Assembly: GCF_001907235.1 (NCBI RefSeq)
Contig: NZ_MQVS01000003.1
Span: forward strand, 124,001-188,000
Reading direction: 5' to 3'
DNA from: Buchananella hordeovulneris
GTDB lineage: Bacteria; Actinomycetota; Actinomycetes; Actinomycetales; Actinomycetaceae
DNA: 64,000 bases
Shown: positions 8,417 through 17,529 of the stretch, one piece after another
How the letters are laid out: every line of letters starts with the position of its first letter
How positions within the stretch are numbered: the stretch's first letter is position 1
Made by a program: the position numbers and the translations under genes
The notes under the pieces: generated by a model
What the model was told of the DNA's origin: nothing
The model's database searches: none
The model's input: the letters and a program-made list of their open reading frames with translations, nothing else

Positions 8417-8448
8417 AAAAGGGGCCCGGACCTGTCGGTCCGGGCCCC
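8417..8448 (-). terminator. Rho-independent terminator of tRNA-His
   Basis: GGGGCCCGGACC (8421-8432) pairs perfectly with GGTCCGGGCCCC (8437-8448) around a TGTC loop. On the reverse strand the hairpin is followed by TTTT (8417-8420). It lies just after the 3' end of tRNA-His. Confidence 0.85.
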
Positions 8449-8453
8449 ACCCG

Positions 8454-8527
8454 GGTGAGCAACGGGGCTTGAACCCGCGACCTCCTGGACCACAACCAGG
8501 CGCTCTGCCAACTGAGCTATGCCCACC
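8454..8527 (-). tRNA. tRNA-His (GTG)
   Basis: The reverse strand folds as a cloverleaf with acceptor GTGGGCA/TGCTCAC, D-arm 'AGCTCAGTTGGCAGAGC', anticodon stem-loop CCTGG-TTGTGGT-CCAGG with anticodon GTG, and T-arm 'GCGGGTTCAAGCCCCG'. The extra 5' G (position 8527) opposite C73 (8454) is the histidine identity pair. CCA is not encoded. Its 3' end faces the accessory island. Confidence 0.95.
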
Positions 8528-8556
8528 ATGTGCACCTTGCGGCGCAACGAGAGCTA

Positions 8557-8584
8557 ACAATAGCGGGTTTTGCCGCAGAGTTAA
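8557..8584 (-). promoter_or_regulatory. Candidate promoter of tRNA-His
   Basis: The reverse strand has TTAACT, a 16 bp spacer and TATTGT. The predicted transcript starts about 25 bases before the mature tRNA. No other gene is seen between the tRNA and the orn stop at 8688. Confidence 0.45.
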
Positions 8585-8687
8585 AATCCGTGGACTGTCT
8601 GCCCGCCCACATTTTCCACCACGGCCAATCTGTCCGCAGCAGGGGGAGGTGGTTATGCCAGCAGACACCCCATAAATCAGGGTCGGG

Positions 8688-9452
8688 CTAGTCAATCCGC
8701 CTCGGGGTGCCAGCAGTGGCAGCCCCTGTCGCTGGGGCGGCCTCCGCCCCGGCGGCGTCTGCGCCGACTTGCTCCCCCTGGTCCCCGGCCACCGCGCCCG
8801 CACCTGCGGCCTCCGCCGCCGGGCCGCCCGCTGCCAGCGCCCGGGCGGCTGCCCCGGCCACGGCCGCTGCGGCCCGGCGGCACGCCCCCGTGCGCGGTTG
8901 CTCCAGCGGGAAGAGCACCGCCCGGTAGTAGGCCAATTCGTCGATCGACTCCAGAATGTCGGCCATCGCCAGGTGCCCCCCGGCCTTCTTCGGGGCCGCA
9001 TAGTAGGCCTTCGGGTACCAGCGGCGCGCCAACTCCTTAACGGAGGACACATCGACGATGCGGTAATGCAGGTGCTCCATCAACGTGGGCATGTCTCGGT
9101 CCAGGAACGCCTTATCCGTGTGGACCGAGTTTCCCGCCAGGATCGCCTTCCGCGGTACGGGTGCGAACCGCTTAACGTAGTCCAGCACCTCAGCCTCAAC
9201 CTCGGCCAGGGGACGCCCCTGGGAGGCCACCACCTCCAGCAGCCCCGACTTGGTGTGCATGTTGCGCACGAAATCGTCCATCTGCTCCAACGCCTCCGGT
9301 GGGGGAGTGATCGCGAAGTTCAGGCCCGGCGCCAAGGGCACCAACTCGGAGTCGGTGACGACCACCGCGATCTCGATCAATGCATCGTCGCGCAATGACA
9401 GCCCTGTCATCTCGCAATCAATCCACACCAAAGGTTCGTTGTCCAAGTTCAT
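8688..9452 (-). CDS. orn: Oligoribonuclease
   Basis: A DEDDh 3'-5' exoribonuclease that degrades 2-5 nt RNA and linear dinucleotides such as pGpG. The catalytic motifs are in order: 'WIDCEMTGL' (DxE), 'GNSVHTDKAFLDRDM' (D), 'HYRIVDVSSVKELARRW', and 'HLAMADILESIDELAYYR' (H and D). ATG 9452 gives 254 residues and starts right before the family homology ('MNLDNEPLVWID'). Family members are about 180-200 residues; here the last 60 or so are an Ala/Gly-rich tail unlikely to be part of the fold. It is divergent from ilvA. Confidence 0.95.
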   Translation of the reverse strand: MNLDNEPLVWIDCEMTGLSLRDDALIEIAVVVTDSELVPLAPGLNFAITPPPEALEQMDDFVRNMHTKSGLLEVVASQGRPLAEVEAEVLDYVKRFAPVPRKAILAGNSVHTDKAFLDRDMPTLMEHLHYRIVDVSSVKELARRWYPKAYYAAPKKAGGHLAMADILESIDELAYYRAVLFPLEQPRTGACRRAAAAVAGAAARALAAGGPAAEAAGAGAVAGDQGEQVGADAAGAEAAPATGAATAGTPRRID

Positions 9453-9545
9453 GCAGTCAGCATAGGACCGCTGGACGAAACTGCGACATTGGCCGCCAAG
9501 ACGTATCCTGAGCGCGGCAAAGCTCCGTTGCGGAAAGGAAAACCC

Positions 9546-10784
9546 GTGCCCCTCGATTTTGCTGGTGCCCGTTCCCGCCTGCGCGGAGTGCTCAAGCACA
9601 CGCCGTTAGAGCCATCCGAGCGCTTGAGCGACCTGCACGGTTTCCCAGTGCTGCTCAAACGCGAGGATCTGCAGGTGTGCCGCTCCTTCAAAGTTCGTGG
9701 CGCATTTAACACGATTGCCGCGCTGCCTGCGGCCGAGCGCACCAAGGGGGTGGTGGCGGCCTCCGCAGGCAATCACGCCCAAGGGGTGGCCTACGCCTGC
9801 CGCGAGCTGGGGGTCGACGGCCGCATCTTCCTGCCCTCCAACACGCCCCGCCAAAAACGTAACCGCATCGCCGAGATCGGGCGCGGCTGGGTCGATCAAG
9901 TCATTGTCGACGGGACTTTCGACGTTGCCAGCGCCCAAGCGCAGCTGCACGCCATCGAGGCGGGCGCGGTGTGGGTACACCCCTTCGACGACGACCTCGT
10001 CATTGCCGGGCAGGGCACCATCGCCCCCGAAATCGTTGCTGCGCTCGGGGACCAGGAACTAGACACGGTACTCGTACCCGTCGGGGGCGGGGGGCTGCTG
10101 GCCGGTATCGCCGCCTGGTTCGCCGAGAATCAACCCCAGGTGCGGGTCGTGGGGGTCGAGCCCGAAGGTGCGGCTTCCATGCAGGCGGCGCTGGCCGCCG
10201 GTCACCCGGCGTTGCTACCGAAGGTAGACACCTTCGTGGATGGCACGGCGGTGGCGCGCGTCGGCAAGCGCAGCTTTGAGATCGTGCGGGAGTTGCACCT
10301 CGACTTCGTCACCGTGCCGGAAGGGGCGGTGTGCTCGGAGCTGCTGGACCTCTACCACTCCGAAGGGGTCATCGCTGAGCCGGCCGGGGCGTTGGCGTCG
10401 GCCGCGCTGCGCATCGGCTTGCCGCACACCCCGACCGGAGCGGTGGTGGCTGTAGTCTCGGGCGGCAACAATGACCTATCCCGCTACGACGAGATCGCCG
10501 AGCGGGCCGCCCGCTACCAGGGTCTGCGCCACTACTTCCTTGTCGCTTTCCAGCAGCAGCCGGGGGCGCTGCGCCACTTCTTGGATGACGTGCTGTCGGC
10601 TGACGAGGACATCATCCTGTTCGAGTACACCAAGAAGAACAACCGCGAGACCGGCCCGGCCCTCGTCGGGATCGAATTGGCCGACCCCGCCGACATCACC
10701 CAGCTGCGGCGCCGTATGGACGCGAGCCCACTGCATGTGGAGGAGATCCCGGCCGACTCCGACCTCTTCGGCTTCCTGATCTAG
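9546..10784 (+). CDS. ilvA: Threonine ammonia-lyase (threonine deaminase)
   Basis: PLP-dependent conversion of threonine to 2-oxobutanoate and ammonia, the first step of isoleucine synthesis. The PLP lysine is in 'CRSFKVRGA' (about residue 49), with 'SAGNHAQGVAY' and the phosphate-binding glycine loop 'PVGGGGLLAGIA' following. A C-terminal ACT-like regulatory segment (about 330-412) ends in 'ADSDLFGFLI', as in the short actinobacterial IlvA. GTG 9546 preceded by AAAGGAAA was chosen; the frame stays open to 9489 but without homology. Its stop abuts the stop of the convergent septum-formation gene. Confidence 0.93.
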   Translation: MPLDFAGARSRLRGVLKHTPLEPSERLSDLHGFPVLLKREDLQVCRSFKVRGAFNTIAALPAAERTKGVVAASAGNHAQGVAYACRELGVDGRIFLPSNTPRQKRNRIAEIGRGWVDQVIVDGTFDVASAQAQLHAIEAGAVWVHPFDDDLVIAGQGTIAPEIVAALGDQELDTVLVPVGGGGLLAGIAAWFAENQPQVRVVGVEPEGAASMQAALAAGHPALLPKVDTFVDGTAVARVGKRSFEIVRELHLDFVTVPEGAVCSELLDLYHSEGVIAEPAGALASAALRIGLPHTPTGAVVAVVSGGNNDLSRYDEIAERAARYQGLRHYFLVAFQQQPGALRHFLDDVLSADEDIILFEYTKKNNRETGPALVGIELADPADITQLRRRMDASPLHVEEIPADSDLFGFLI

Positions 10785-13682
10785 CTAGTTGGTGCCTTGT
10801 CGCAGCGAGCCCTGCTGCGGCGTCGTGGTTCCCGTGCCGACGACGCACGCCACCGTGCGGCTGCCGTCGCGCCACTGTTCGGCCGTGGGGGCGAGCCAGC
10901 TGAGTGCCAGGTCGCTGTCCGGATAGGACTGACCCACATAGTCGGCGAACGGCGCCATGCAGGTTTCCTCCGCCCACTTGCTGAGCTTGTTGTTGTCCGG
11001 GAGCGCCGTACCAGAGACCTCCGTCAAGAAGACGACTTCCCAATGGTGGTCAGCGGTGCAGTCGACCTGACTGGAGCCACCGGTCGTGGGATCAGCCAGC
11101 ACGCAGTCGCCGACGGCGAGATCGCGCGGGTCCACTGCGGCGGTCGAGTTGCCGAACCACCCCAGTAGGTACATGACCCCCACGGCCGCCCCCACCAGTG
11201 CCAGGACGGCGAGGACTCGCCCTCCCCACTGCCGCCGGGTAGGTGAGCTGGGGGTGGCCTGGTCCGTCTCCGCCTCGCCGGGAAGCAGCGGCTTGAGAGG
11301 GCGATTGTCCGGCCGCCGCGCCGCAGGACCCAGCGGGGGCCGACCTGGTCGAGGCGAACTCGGTTGTGGGATTACGGGGGCGCTGGGGTGGACGGGTACG
11401 CTCGGTCGCCGCACCCGCGCGGTGTCTGGGGTTGCAGGCAAGCGCAGCGACTTGACGGAGAACGGCCGCAGCCCCGCCCGGGCGAGAGCCTGATCAGCGG
11501 CGGGTGCCCCCGTCACACTCGCCGGGTATGGGTAGGGACTAGCCACCGGCGTCGCCCCACTAGCGCCGGGCACCGTGTCGGAATCCGATTCTCCTGATTC
11601 CGGGGGCACCGGTGGTTTGGCGGTCCATGGGCCTACCGGGCGCCGTAGGCGTCGCACCGAGAACTTTCGGCGGCCCGCCGGTGCTTCTGCCGCCGGGGCG
11701 GAAGCTGCTGGTTTTGGGGCTGGGGCGGTGATCGTCAAGACCGTGTCTGCAGCGGGTGGGACAGTGTCCGTGGGTGCGGGCGAGGCAGGGACTATTGTCA
11801 GCAACGGGGCGTCGGATGCGGGTTCCGGCTCGGGTGCGGGTTCCGCTTCGGTTTCTGGTGCGGGTTCCGGCTCGGATGCGGGTTCCGGCTCGGGTTCCGG
11901 CTCGGGTTTGGGTTCCGGCTCGGGTTCCGGTTCGGGTTCGGGTTCCGCTTCGGTTTCTGGTGCGGGTTCCGGCTCGGGTGCGGGTTCCGCCTCGGGTTCC
12001 GGTTCGGGTTCGGGTTCCGCTTCGGTTTCTGGTGCGGGTTCCGGCTCGGGTGCGGGTTCCGCCTCGGGTTCCGCTTGCTGCTCTTCCGCAGCCTCCGGTT
12101 TTGCCTTGGACTCCGGCTCTGTCTCAACGTGCGCCCCTGCTTGCAGCTCAACGGCGCGGGCCTTCTCCGTGTCCTGGGTATCTCCGCCGGAAAGGTTGTC
12201 CGGCAGAGAAGCGCTCGCGGGTAAGCCTTCCGGCTCGGCACTTGCTGCGCCTGTGGCGGCAGACGCGGCCGGTCCCTCCGCCTCGGCGATTATCCCTCCC
12301 GCGGTCTCGGTGGCCAGGGAACCATAGGTTCCCTCGTCATCCCCGTCTGCTGCTTCCATGTGGTTAGCGGGTGTCGTCGAATCTGCCAACTCAGTTGCGG
12401 CATCGTCTTCGTTCTTTAGCGGAAGAGCGAGGGAGGATTCTTGGCCAGGGGGAAGCGACAGACTAGGTTCAGGTTCCGGTTCGGATGCGGGTTCGAGCTC
12501 GGCCTTTGGTTCTGGCTCAGGTTCGGGTTCGCGTTCCGGTTCTGGTTCGGATGCGGGTTCCGGTTCCGGCTCAGGTTCAGTTTTGGGTGTGGGTCCAGGT
12601 TCCACTTCCAGCGCGGTCGCCGGTCGCGGAGCATCTTCAGGGCCCGCCTTCGGCACAGCTGCGGACGCGGGTATGGTCTCACACTCCGTGGCACAGAAGC
12701 CGGTTGGTTCTGGCGCAGGGGAGTGGGGTTCCTCTACCTTCCCGTTGTCCCCTTCGCGCTGTGCCTCCGCTGAAGCTCCTTCACCGGGGCCCTCGGCCTC
12801 CGCCGGTGGTGGCGTATCGACGGATAGCTGGCTGGCCCGGAGGGAAGCGGAGACAGTTTCTGCTTGCTGGGGCGTCGGCGGGGCGGCAGCACTTCCTGGT
12901 TCTGTCGCCCCGGCAGGGGGAGGCAGGGACGGCAAAGCGGCCGCAACTGATTCCTGGGCGGCCGGAATAGCGCCAGGCAAATCATCGGGGGCGGGCAGCG
13001 GCAAGGCCTCGGTGTGGGGACGCTCCGGCTGGCCAGACGGTGGTGGTAAAGGCACAGGCGTAGACGTTTCCATCCCCGGGGCGGGGTGCTGCGGATGGGC
13101 CGAGGGGCGGCCGATGGGGAGGCGCTCGGTCAACTCGGCGGAGCTCTCTTTGGCAGCTCCTTCGGCGGTGGTGGCCCCGCGCGGCTTGGGGCGGGTGATT
13201 GGGTGCTGTGGGTGCCGCACCGGGCGACCGGTGGGGAGGCGCTCGGTAAACTCGGCAGACCCCGCGCGCGGGGTGGCGGATCCAGGGGCGCCTGCCTGCG
13301 TCCTGGCGCGAGGGTGTCGGGGATTGGGGCGCGGCGGTCCCATCAGGAGTTTTTCGGTGACGGCGATGGTTTCGATACCCGCCGTCACGACCGAGACCAC
13401 TGGCGCACGCCCCACCCTTGGTGGCGTGCTAGCAGGCGCCGTGGAATCCGCCTTGGCTGCAGGCGCGGCAGCCGCAGTGCCGTCAGGAATAGCCGCGGCA
13501 GGCGGCGGTGTCTGCGAGGGAGGGGCAGGTACCGGCTCGTTACTCGGTGGCGGCAGTGAGACGGCAGCGGAGTCGGGGTGGGGGAGCGGAGGCGGGGTGG
13601 GCGACTGCGTGGGGGGTGGCAGGGGCATGGACATGCCAGCGGGGCGCGGCAGATCGCTGGGGAGGCCATGCTTCTCAGTCAT
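10785..13682 (-). CDS. Large Pro/Glu-rich membrane protein with C-terminal septum-formation domain
   Basis: A 965-residue protein. Roughly the first 780 residues are disordered: Pro-rich with recurring 'RLPTGRP' and 'RLPIGRP' segments, then long [11 protein letters not shown] repeats, then basic Pro/Arg-rich sequence. One transmembrane helix follows ('[20 protein letters not shown]'). The last 120 residues are extracytoplasmic and resemble the septum formation family: '[11 protein letters not shown]', '[13 protein letters not shown]', '[11 protein letters not shown]', '[19 protein letters not shown]', with paired cysteines. The repeat DNA is tandem and may vary in length between strains. ATG 13682 follows AAGGAAGG; an earlier in-frame ATG lies at 13715. 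A role in division or the cell envelope is inferred from the domain. Confidence 0.75.
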   Translation of the reverse strand: MTEKHGLPSDLPRPAGMSMPLPPPTQSPTPPPLPHPDSAAVSLPPPSNEPVPAPPSQTPPPAAAIPDGTAAAAPAAKADSTAPASTPPRVGRAPVVSVVTAGIETIAVTEKLLMGPPRPNPRHPRARTQAGAPGSATPRAGSAEFTERLPTGRPVRHPQHPITRPKPRGATTAEGAAKESSAELTERLPIGRPSAHPQHPAPGMETSTPVPLPPPSGQPERPHTEALPLPAPDDLPGAIPAAQESVAAALPSLPPPAGATEPGSAAAPPTPQQAETVSASLRASQLSVDTPPPAEAEGPGEGASAEAQREGDNGKVEEPHSPAPEPTGFCATECETIPASAAVPKAGPEDAPRPATALEVEPGPTPKTEPEPEPEPASEPEPEREPEPEPEPKAELEPASEPEPEPSLSLPPGQESSLALPLKNEDDAATELADSTTPANHMEAADGDDEGTYGSLATETAGGIIAEAEGPAASAATGAASAEPEGLPASASLPDNLSGGDTQDTEKARAVELQAGAHVETEPESKAKPEAAEEQQAEPEAEPAPEPEPAPETEAEPEPEPEPEAEPAPEPEPAPETEAEPEPEPEPEPEPKPEPEPEPEPASEPEPAPETEAEPAPEPEPASDAPLLTIVPASPAPTDTVPPAADTVLTITAPAPKPAASAPAAEAPAGRRKFSVRRLRRPVGPWTAKPPVPPESGESDSDTVPGASGATPVASPYPYPASVTGAPAADQALARAGLRPFSVKSLRLPATPDTARVRRPSVPVHPSAPVIPQPSSPRPGRPPLGPAARRPDNRPLKPLLPGEAETDQATPSSPTRRQWGGRVLAVLALVGAAVGVMYLLGWFGNSTAAVDPRDLAVGDCVLADPTTGGSSQVDCTADHHWEVVFLTEVSGTALPDNNKLSKWAEETCMAPFADYVGQSYPDSDLALSWLAPTAEQWRDGSRTVACVVGTGTTTPQQGSLRQGTN
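11941..12075 (-). repeat. 72-bp in-frame tandem repeat inside the Pro/Glu-rich gene
   Basis: The 72 bp unit starting at 11941 is repeated from 12013 almost exactly, and shorter related units extend back to about 11820. Each unit is 24 codons of Glu/Pro/Ala/Thr, so copy changes keep the frame. This is coding repeat, not CRISPR. Confidence 0.85.
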
Positions 13683-13868
13683 GCAGTTATCCGCCTTCCT
13701 TAGCGTCAGGGGCATGCCGAAGATTACCTAGCCATTATTGCCGCCGAGGGCAAGAAATACTGGGAAAACGCCGGGCAGTGTGGCCCCTATTTGTGTCAGC
13801 GACACGAGGGCGGAAAAGGGGTAGCTGGCCCTGCTGCGCCTGTGGTTTGTCACTGTAAGAGCATGCGG

Positions 13869-13944
13869 TGGTGCCCCCAGCAGGACTCGAACCTGCAACC
13901 TGCGGATTAGAAGGCCGATGCTCTATCCATTGAGCTATGGGGGC
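13869..13944 (-). tRNA. tRNA-Arg (TCT)
   Basis: The reverse strand has acceptor GCCCCCA/TGGGGGC, D-arm 'AGCTCAATGGATAGAGC', anticodon loop CTTCTAA with anticodon TCT, T-arm 'GCAGGTTCGAGTCCTGC', discriminator A and an encoded CCA (13869-13871). Only three of five anticodon-stem pairs are clean in my fold, so an exact model should be checked. Confidence 0.88.
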
Positions 13945-14116
13945 TCGGGCAGCATCGTACCGCCTTCCGCTGCCCCACGAAGCCACCCTCTTGGTATCCC
14001 CAGTGGGTGGCACAACGGAGTGTCATCCACAGGCGGCGGCCGACGTTTGTGTGGTAGCGGACAGCGGCAGACAGTGGGGTTTGTCCACCGGAGGCAGGAG
14101 GAGTAAGGAGAGCACC

Positions 14117-14680
14117 ATGTTTGATGCGTTCGAGGTCACAGTGCACGGGTACGTCGCCAGCGACGCCGTGCTGCGCGAAAGCCCCGATTGGGCCCCATTC
14201 GCCTACTTTCGGATCGGGGTTACGCCCAGATTCCGGACGGCGGACGGGTGGCGGGAAGGCAATTCAGAGTTCGTCACCTGCAAGGTCTGGCGGGACTTGG
14301 CTTTCGACGTGGGCAGGTCGATTAGGCGCGGCATGCCGGTGATCGTGCGCGGTCGCCTGTCCACGGAAGAATTCGTGCGCAAGGACGGCTCGCGGGGCTT
14401 TGCCAACGTCATTCACGCCCACTCGGTGGGGGTGGAGCTGCGGCGCGGCATCGTCACCTTCACTAAGGTCGACCGACGCGAACTGTCGGAGGCGGAGGCC
14501 GCCACCCATATCGACGCCCCACCCGCAGCGGCCGTGGGCCCCGAGAACGCCGCCGACCCGTGGGAGCTCACGGCCCCCCAGTCGCAGCCCGACGACGCGG
14601 CTTCCGCCCCGCAGGATGCCTCGCCTTCCTCCTCACAGGCGCAACACAGCGAGCGGGCCTACGAGCTGGCCCCCTTCTAG
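14117..14680 (+). CDS. Single-stranded DNA-binding protein (SSB-like)
   Basis: 187 residues with an N-terminal OB fold (about 1-115): 'EVTVHGYVASDAVLR', 'FAYFRIGVTPRFRTADGW', 'FVTCKVWRDLAFDVGRSIRRGMPVIVRGRL' and 'FANVIHAHSVGVELRRG', the typical SSB strand order. The C-terminal third is acidic and Pro/Ser/Gln-rich but lacks the usual acidic DDDxPF tip, ending instead in 'YELAPF'. This suggests an accessory paralogue rather than the housekeeping SSB, which is normally next to rpsF and rpsR. ATG 14117 is preceded by a strong AAGGAG. ettA follows 120 bp downstream on the same strand. Confidence 0.8.
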   Translation: MFDAFEVTVHGYVASDAVLRESPDWAPFAYFRIGVTPRFRTADGWREGNSEFVTCKVWRDLAFDVGRSIRRGMPVIVRGRLSTEEFVRKDGSRGFANVIHAHSVGVELRRGIVTFTKVDRRELSEAEAATHIDAPPAAAVGPENAADPWELTAPQSQPDDAASAPQDASPSSSQAQHSERAYELAPF

Positions 14681-14801
14681 GAACCCGCGTCGGAGCGGGC
14701 AATGCTCGCGCCAGGCATCTCACGCGTCGCGGCGGTGGGATTGCGCCCGGCGGTGGCCTAACCTAGGCAGCAGGTAAATGGCCCTGGAGCGAAAGGCAAT
14801 C

Positions 14802-16484
14802 GTGGCTGAGTACATCTATTCGATGATTAAGGCGCGCAAGGCGCACGGGGACAAGGTGATCCTCGACGACGTGACGATGATGTTCCTGCCGGGAGCAAAG
14901 ATCGGCATGGTCGGCCCTAACGGGGCCGGGAAGTCGACGATCTTGAAGATCATGGCCGGGTTGGAGACGCCCTCCAACGGGGAGGCCCGTCTCACCCCGG
15001 GCTACACGGTCGGGATCCTGCAGCAGGAGCCGCCGCTGAACGAGGAAAAGACCGTACTCGGCAACGTCGAGGAGGGCGTCGCCGAACTGAAGTCCAAGCT
15101 CGATCGCTACAACGAGATCTCCGAGCAGATGGCGGACCCGGACGCGGACTTCGATGCGCTCATGGACGAGATGGGCAAGCTGCAGGAGTACATCGACGCC
15201 CACGACGGTTGGGAGCTGGACTCCCGCCTAGAGCAGGCTATGGACGCGTTGCGTTGCCCGCCCCCGGACGCCGACGTCAAGGTACTCTCGGGAGGTGAAC
15301 GGCGGCGGGTGGCCCTGTGCAAGCTGCTGTTGGAGGCCCCGGACCTGCTGCTATTGGACGAGCCCACCAACCACCTGGACGCCGAAAGCGTGCTGTGGCT
15401 CGAGCAGCACTTGGCTTCCTACCCGGGGGCTGTCATCGCGGTGACGCACGACCGCTATTTCCTGGACCACGTCGCGGGTTGGATCGCCGAAGTGGACCGG
15501 GGGCGCCTCTACCCGTACGAGGGCAACTACTCGACCTACCTGGAAAAGAAGGCCGCCCGCCTGGAGATCCAGGGCAAGAAGGACGCCAAGCTCGCCAAGC
15601 GCTTGGCGGAGGAACTGGAGTGGGTCCGACAGTCCGCCAAGGGCCGCCAGGCTAAGTCCAAGGCCCGTTTGGCCCGCTACGAAGAAATGGCCGCCGAAGC
15701 CGAGCGCACCCGCAAGCTCGACTTTGAGGAGATTCAGATCCCGCCGGGCCCGCGCTTGGGCAACGTGGTACTGGAAGCCACCGACCTCAAAAAGGGTTTT
15801 GGGGACCGGGTGCTAATCGACGGGCTTTCCTTCTCGCTGCCGCGCAACGGCATCGTCGGCGTGATTGGCCCCAACGGGGTCGGCAAAACCACCCTGTTCA
15901 AGACCATGGTGGGGTTGGAGCCCCTGGACGGCGGAGAGCTGAAGGTCGGGGAGACGGTCAAGGTCAGCTACGTCGACCAGACCCGTGCAGGCATCGACCC
16001 GAACAAGACCCTGTGGGAGGTCGTCTCCGACGGCCTGGACCACATTCAGGTCGGGCAGGTGGAGATGCCGTCCCGGGCCTACGTTTCGGCGTTCGGTTTC
16101 AAGGGCGCCGATCAGCAGAAGCCGGCAGGCGTGCTCTCCGGTGGGGAGCGTAACCGCCTCAACCTGGCGTTGACCCTGAAGCAGGGTGGCAACCTGCTGC
16201 TGCTGGACGAGCCAACCAACGACCTTGACGTCGAGACCCTCGGTTCGCTGGAGAACGCGCTGCTCCAGTTCCCCGGTTGCGCCGTCGTAGTCACCCACGA
16301 CCGTTGGTTCCTCGACCGGGTCGCCACCCACATCCTCGCCTGGGAGGGCGACGACGAAAACCCCGCCAAGTGGTACTGGTTCGAAGGGAACTTCGAGGCC
16401 TACGAAGCCAACAAGATCGAGCGGCTGGGCCCGGAGGCGGCTCGTCCCCACCGGGTGACCCACCGGCGCCTGACGCGCGACTAG
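14802..16484 (+). CDS. ettA: Energy-dependent translational throttle, ABC-F protein
   Basis: 560 residues with two ABC domains and no transmembrane region. Domain 1: Walker A 'GPNGAGKST', signature 'LSGGERRR', Walker B 'LLLLDEPTNHLD'. Domain 2: Walker A 'GPNGVGKTT', signature 'LSGGERNR', Walker B 'LLLLDEPTNDLD'. The charged linker between them ('EELEWVRQSAKGRQAKSKARL') is the EttA type. EttA binds the ribosomal E site and gates the first peptide bond according to ATP level. GTG 14802 preceded by GAAAGG yields the canonical 'MAEYIYSMIKARKAHGDK' N-terminus; an ATG at 14778 is less likely. Confidence 0.94.
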   Translation: MAEYIYSMIKARKAHGDKVILDDVTMMFLPGAKIGMVGPNGAGKSTILKIMAGLETPSNGEARLTPGYTVGILQQEPPLNEEKTVLGNVEEGVAELKSKLDRYNEISEQMADPDADFDALMDEMGKLQEYIDAHDGWELDSRLEQAMDALRCPPPDADVKVLSGGERRRVALCKLLLEAPDLLLLDEPTNHLDAESVLWLEQHLASYPGAVIAVTHDRYFLDHVAGWIAEVDRGRLYPYEGNYSTYLEKKAARLEIQGKKDAKLAKRLAEELEWVRQSAKGRQAKSKARLARYEEMAAEAERTRKLDFEEIQIPPGPRLGNVVLEATDLKKGFGDRVLIDGLSFSLPRNGIVGVIGPNGVGKTTLFKTMVGLEPLDGGELKVGETVKVSYVDQTRAGIDPNKTLWEVVSDGLDHIQVGQVEMPSRAYVSAFGFKGADQQKPAGVLSGGERNRLNLALTLKQGGNLLLLDEPTNDLDVETLGSLENALLQFPGCAVVVTHDRWFLDRVATHILAWEGDDENPAKWYWFEGNFEAYEANKIERLGPEAARPHRVTHRRLTRD

Positions 16485-16490
16485 GTCCAC

Positions 16491-16534
16491 CAGACGGGTG
16501 GGGGCCGAGCACTTGCTCGGCCCCCACCCGTCTG
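16491..16534. terminator. Bidirectional hairpin between ettA and tesB
   Basis: A perfect 19-bp stem, CAGACGGGTGGGGGCCGAG (16491-16509) with its complement at 16516-16534 around a 6-nt loop. It separates two convergent genes. There is no U-tract on either side, so it could act as a rho-dependent or structural terminator. Confidence 0.65.
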
Positions 16535-16539
16535 CGCAG

Positions 16540-17529
16540 CTATCCCTCCAGGAAGTTGGCGCGCTCGACGTGGGCGGCATCGTCGCCCGGCACCCGCACC
16601 ATGCCCTCCTGCGCGATGCTGGCCACATGCTGCCCAGCAGTGTTAAACACCTCGGCCCGGCCCAGGCCCCGGCCCCCCACGGCAGAGGGTGCCGACTGCA
16701 CGTACAGGTGCCAGTCGGTGATGTCGATGTCGCGGTGGAACCACATGGCGTGGTCCAGGGTGGCGAGCGACAGCCCGGGCGCCAGCCAGCCCAACCCGTG
16801 TCCCCGCAGCACTGGTTCTAGCATGATTTGGTCGCAGGCGTACAGCATCAGGGCCCGGGCCACGGTCTGACCCAACCCCTGCGGCACCTGCCCGCGCGGG
16901 CGCATCCACAGTGCCTGGCTGGTGGCAGGTGGGCAGCTGTGGCGCACGTACAGGGCCTCGTCGATGTGGCGGGTATCGAAGGCCGCGGTCTTGCCGAGGA
17001 ACTTGGCTACCGGATGGTCGATGGTGCGGAAGATCTCCAGCGCGCTGGTCAGCTCCTGCGGCCCCGGCACCTCCGGGGCCGTCAACGCAAATGACGGCCC
17101 CGGTTGTGTCTCTTGGAACGAGGTGATCATCGACAGGATCGGCTCGCCGCCCTGTAGGGCGTGGGTGCGGCGGCGCGTGAAACTGCGGCCGTCGTGTAAC
17201 CGTTCGACTTCCAAGGTAATCGGCTGGTCCAGCTCCCCTGGGCGCAGGAAGACCGCATGCACCGAATTGGGCAGCCGCGGGCCGTCAGCGTCCTCCACGA
17301 TCGTGGCCGCGGCAGCCAGCAGGCCCTGCGCCAGTACCTGTCCGCCGTACACCCGTCCCCCCACCTGCGGCAGCGAGGTGGCGGTGAATGCATCAGTCGG
17401 AAGCCCCACCGGGCGCACGCCGCTCGCCTCCGCGGCGGGCGGCGTGGCGGCAGGGGTCAGCTGCAAGACCCGCAGCACGGAGGCCAAAGGCTCGGTAAGT
17501 CCCGCCTGGACCGGTAAAACCCGAGTCAT
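16540..17529 (-). CDS. tesB: Acyl-CoA thioesterase II (TesB family)
   Basis: A 329-residue double-hotdog thioesterase that hydrolyses medium- and long-chain acyl-CoA to free acid and CoA. Typical elements are 'GGRVYGGQVLAQGL', 'HAVFLRPGELDQPI', 'LHDGRSFTRRRTHALQGG' and the second hotdog 'PLPPATSQALWMRPRG'-like region, with 'LDHAMWFHRDIDITDWHLY' near the C-terminus. The ATG overlaps the ptsI stop as ATGA, so it is translated with ptsI, although the functions are unrelated. Confidence 0.92.
   Translation of the reverse strand: MTRVLPVQAGLTEPLASVLRVLQLTPAATPPAAEASGVRPVGLPTDAFTATSLPQVGGRVYGGQVLAQGLLAAAATIVEDADGPRLPNSVHAVFLRPGELDQPITLEVERLHDGRSFTRRRTHALQGGEPILSMITSFQETQPGPSFALTAPEVPGPQELTSALEIFRTIDHPVAKFLGKTAAFDTRHIDEALYVRHSCPPATSQALWMRPRGQVPQGLGQTVARALMLYACDQIMLEPVLRGHGLGWLAPGLSLATLDHAMWFHRDIDITDWHLYVQSAPSAVGGRGLGRAEVFNTAGQHVASIAQEGMVRVPGDDAAHVERANFLEG

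Noticed and set aside
8276-9052. Reverse-strand open frames running through tRNA-His into orn
   Set aside because: They cross a tRNA and a terminator and lie out of frame with the oligoribonuclease motifs.
11820-12080. CRISPR-like repeated DNA
   Set aside because: The repeats are directly adjacent without spacers, in frame, and encode Pro/Glu sequence. The same applies to 23775-24263.
11575-13731. Long Gly/Ser-rich open frames on the + strand opposite the septum-formation-like gene
   Set aside because: They are the mirror of the Pro/Glu repeats on the other strand, with no start site or domain. The reverse-strand protein has a transmembrane helix and a conserved C-terminal domain.
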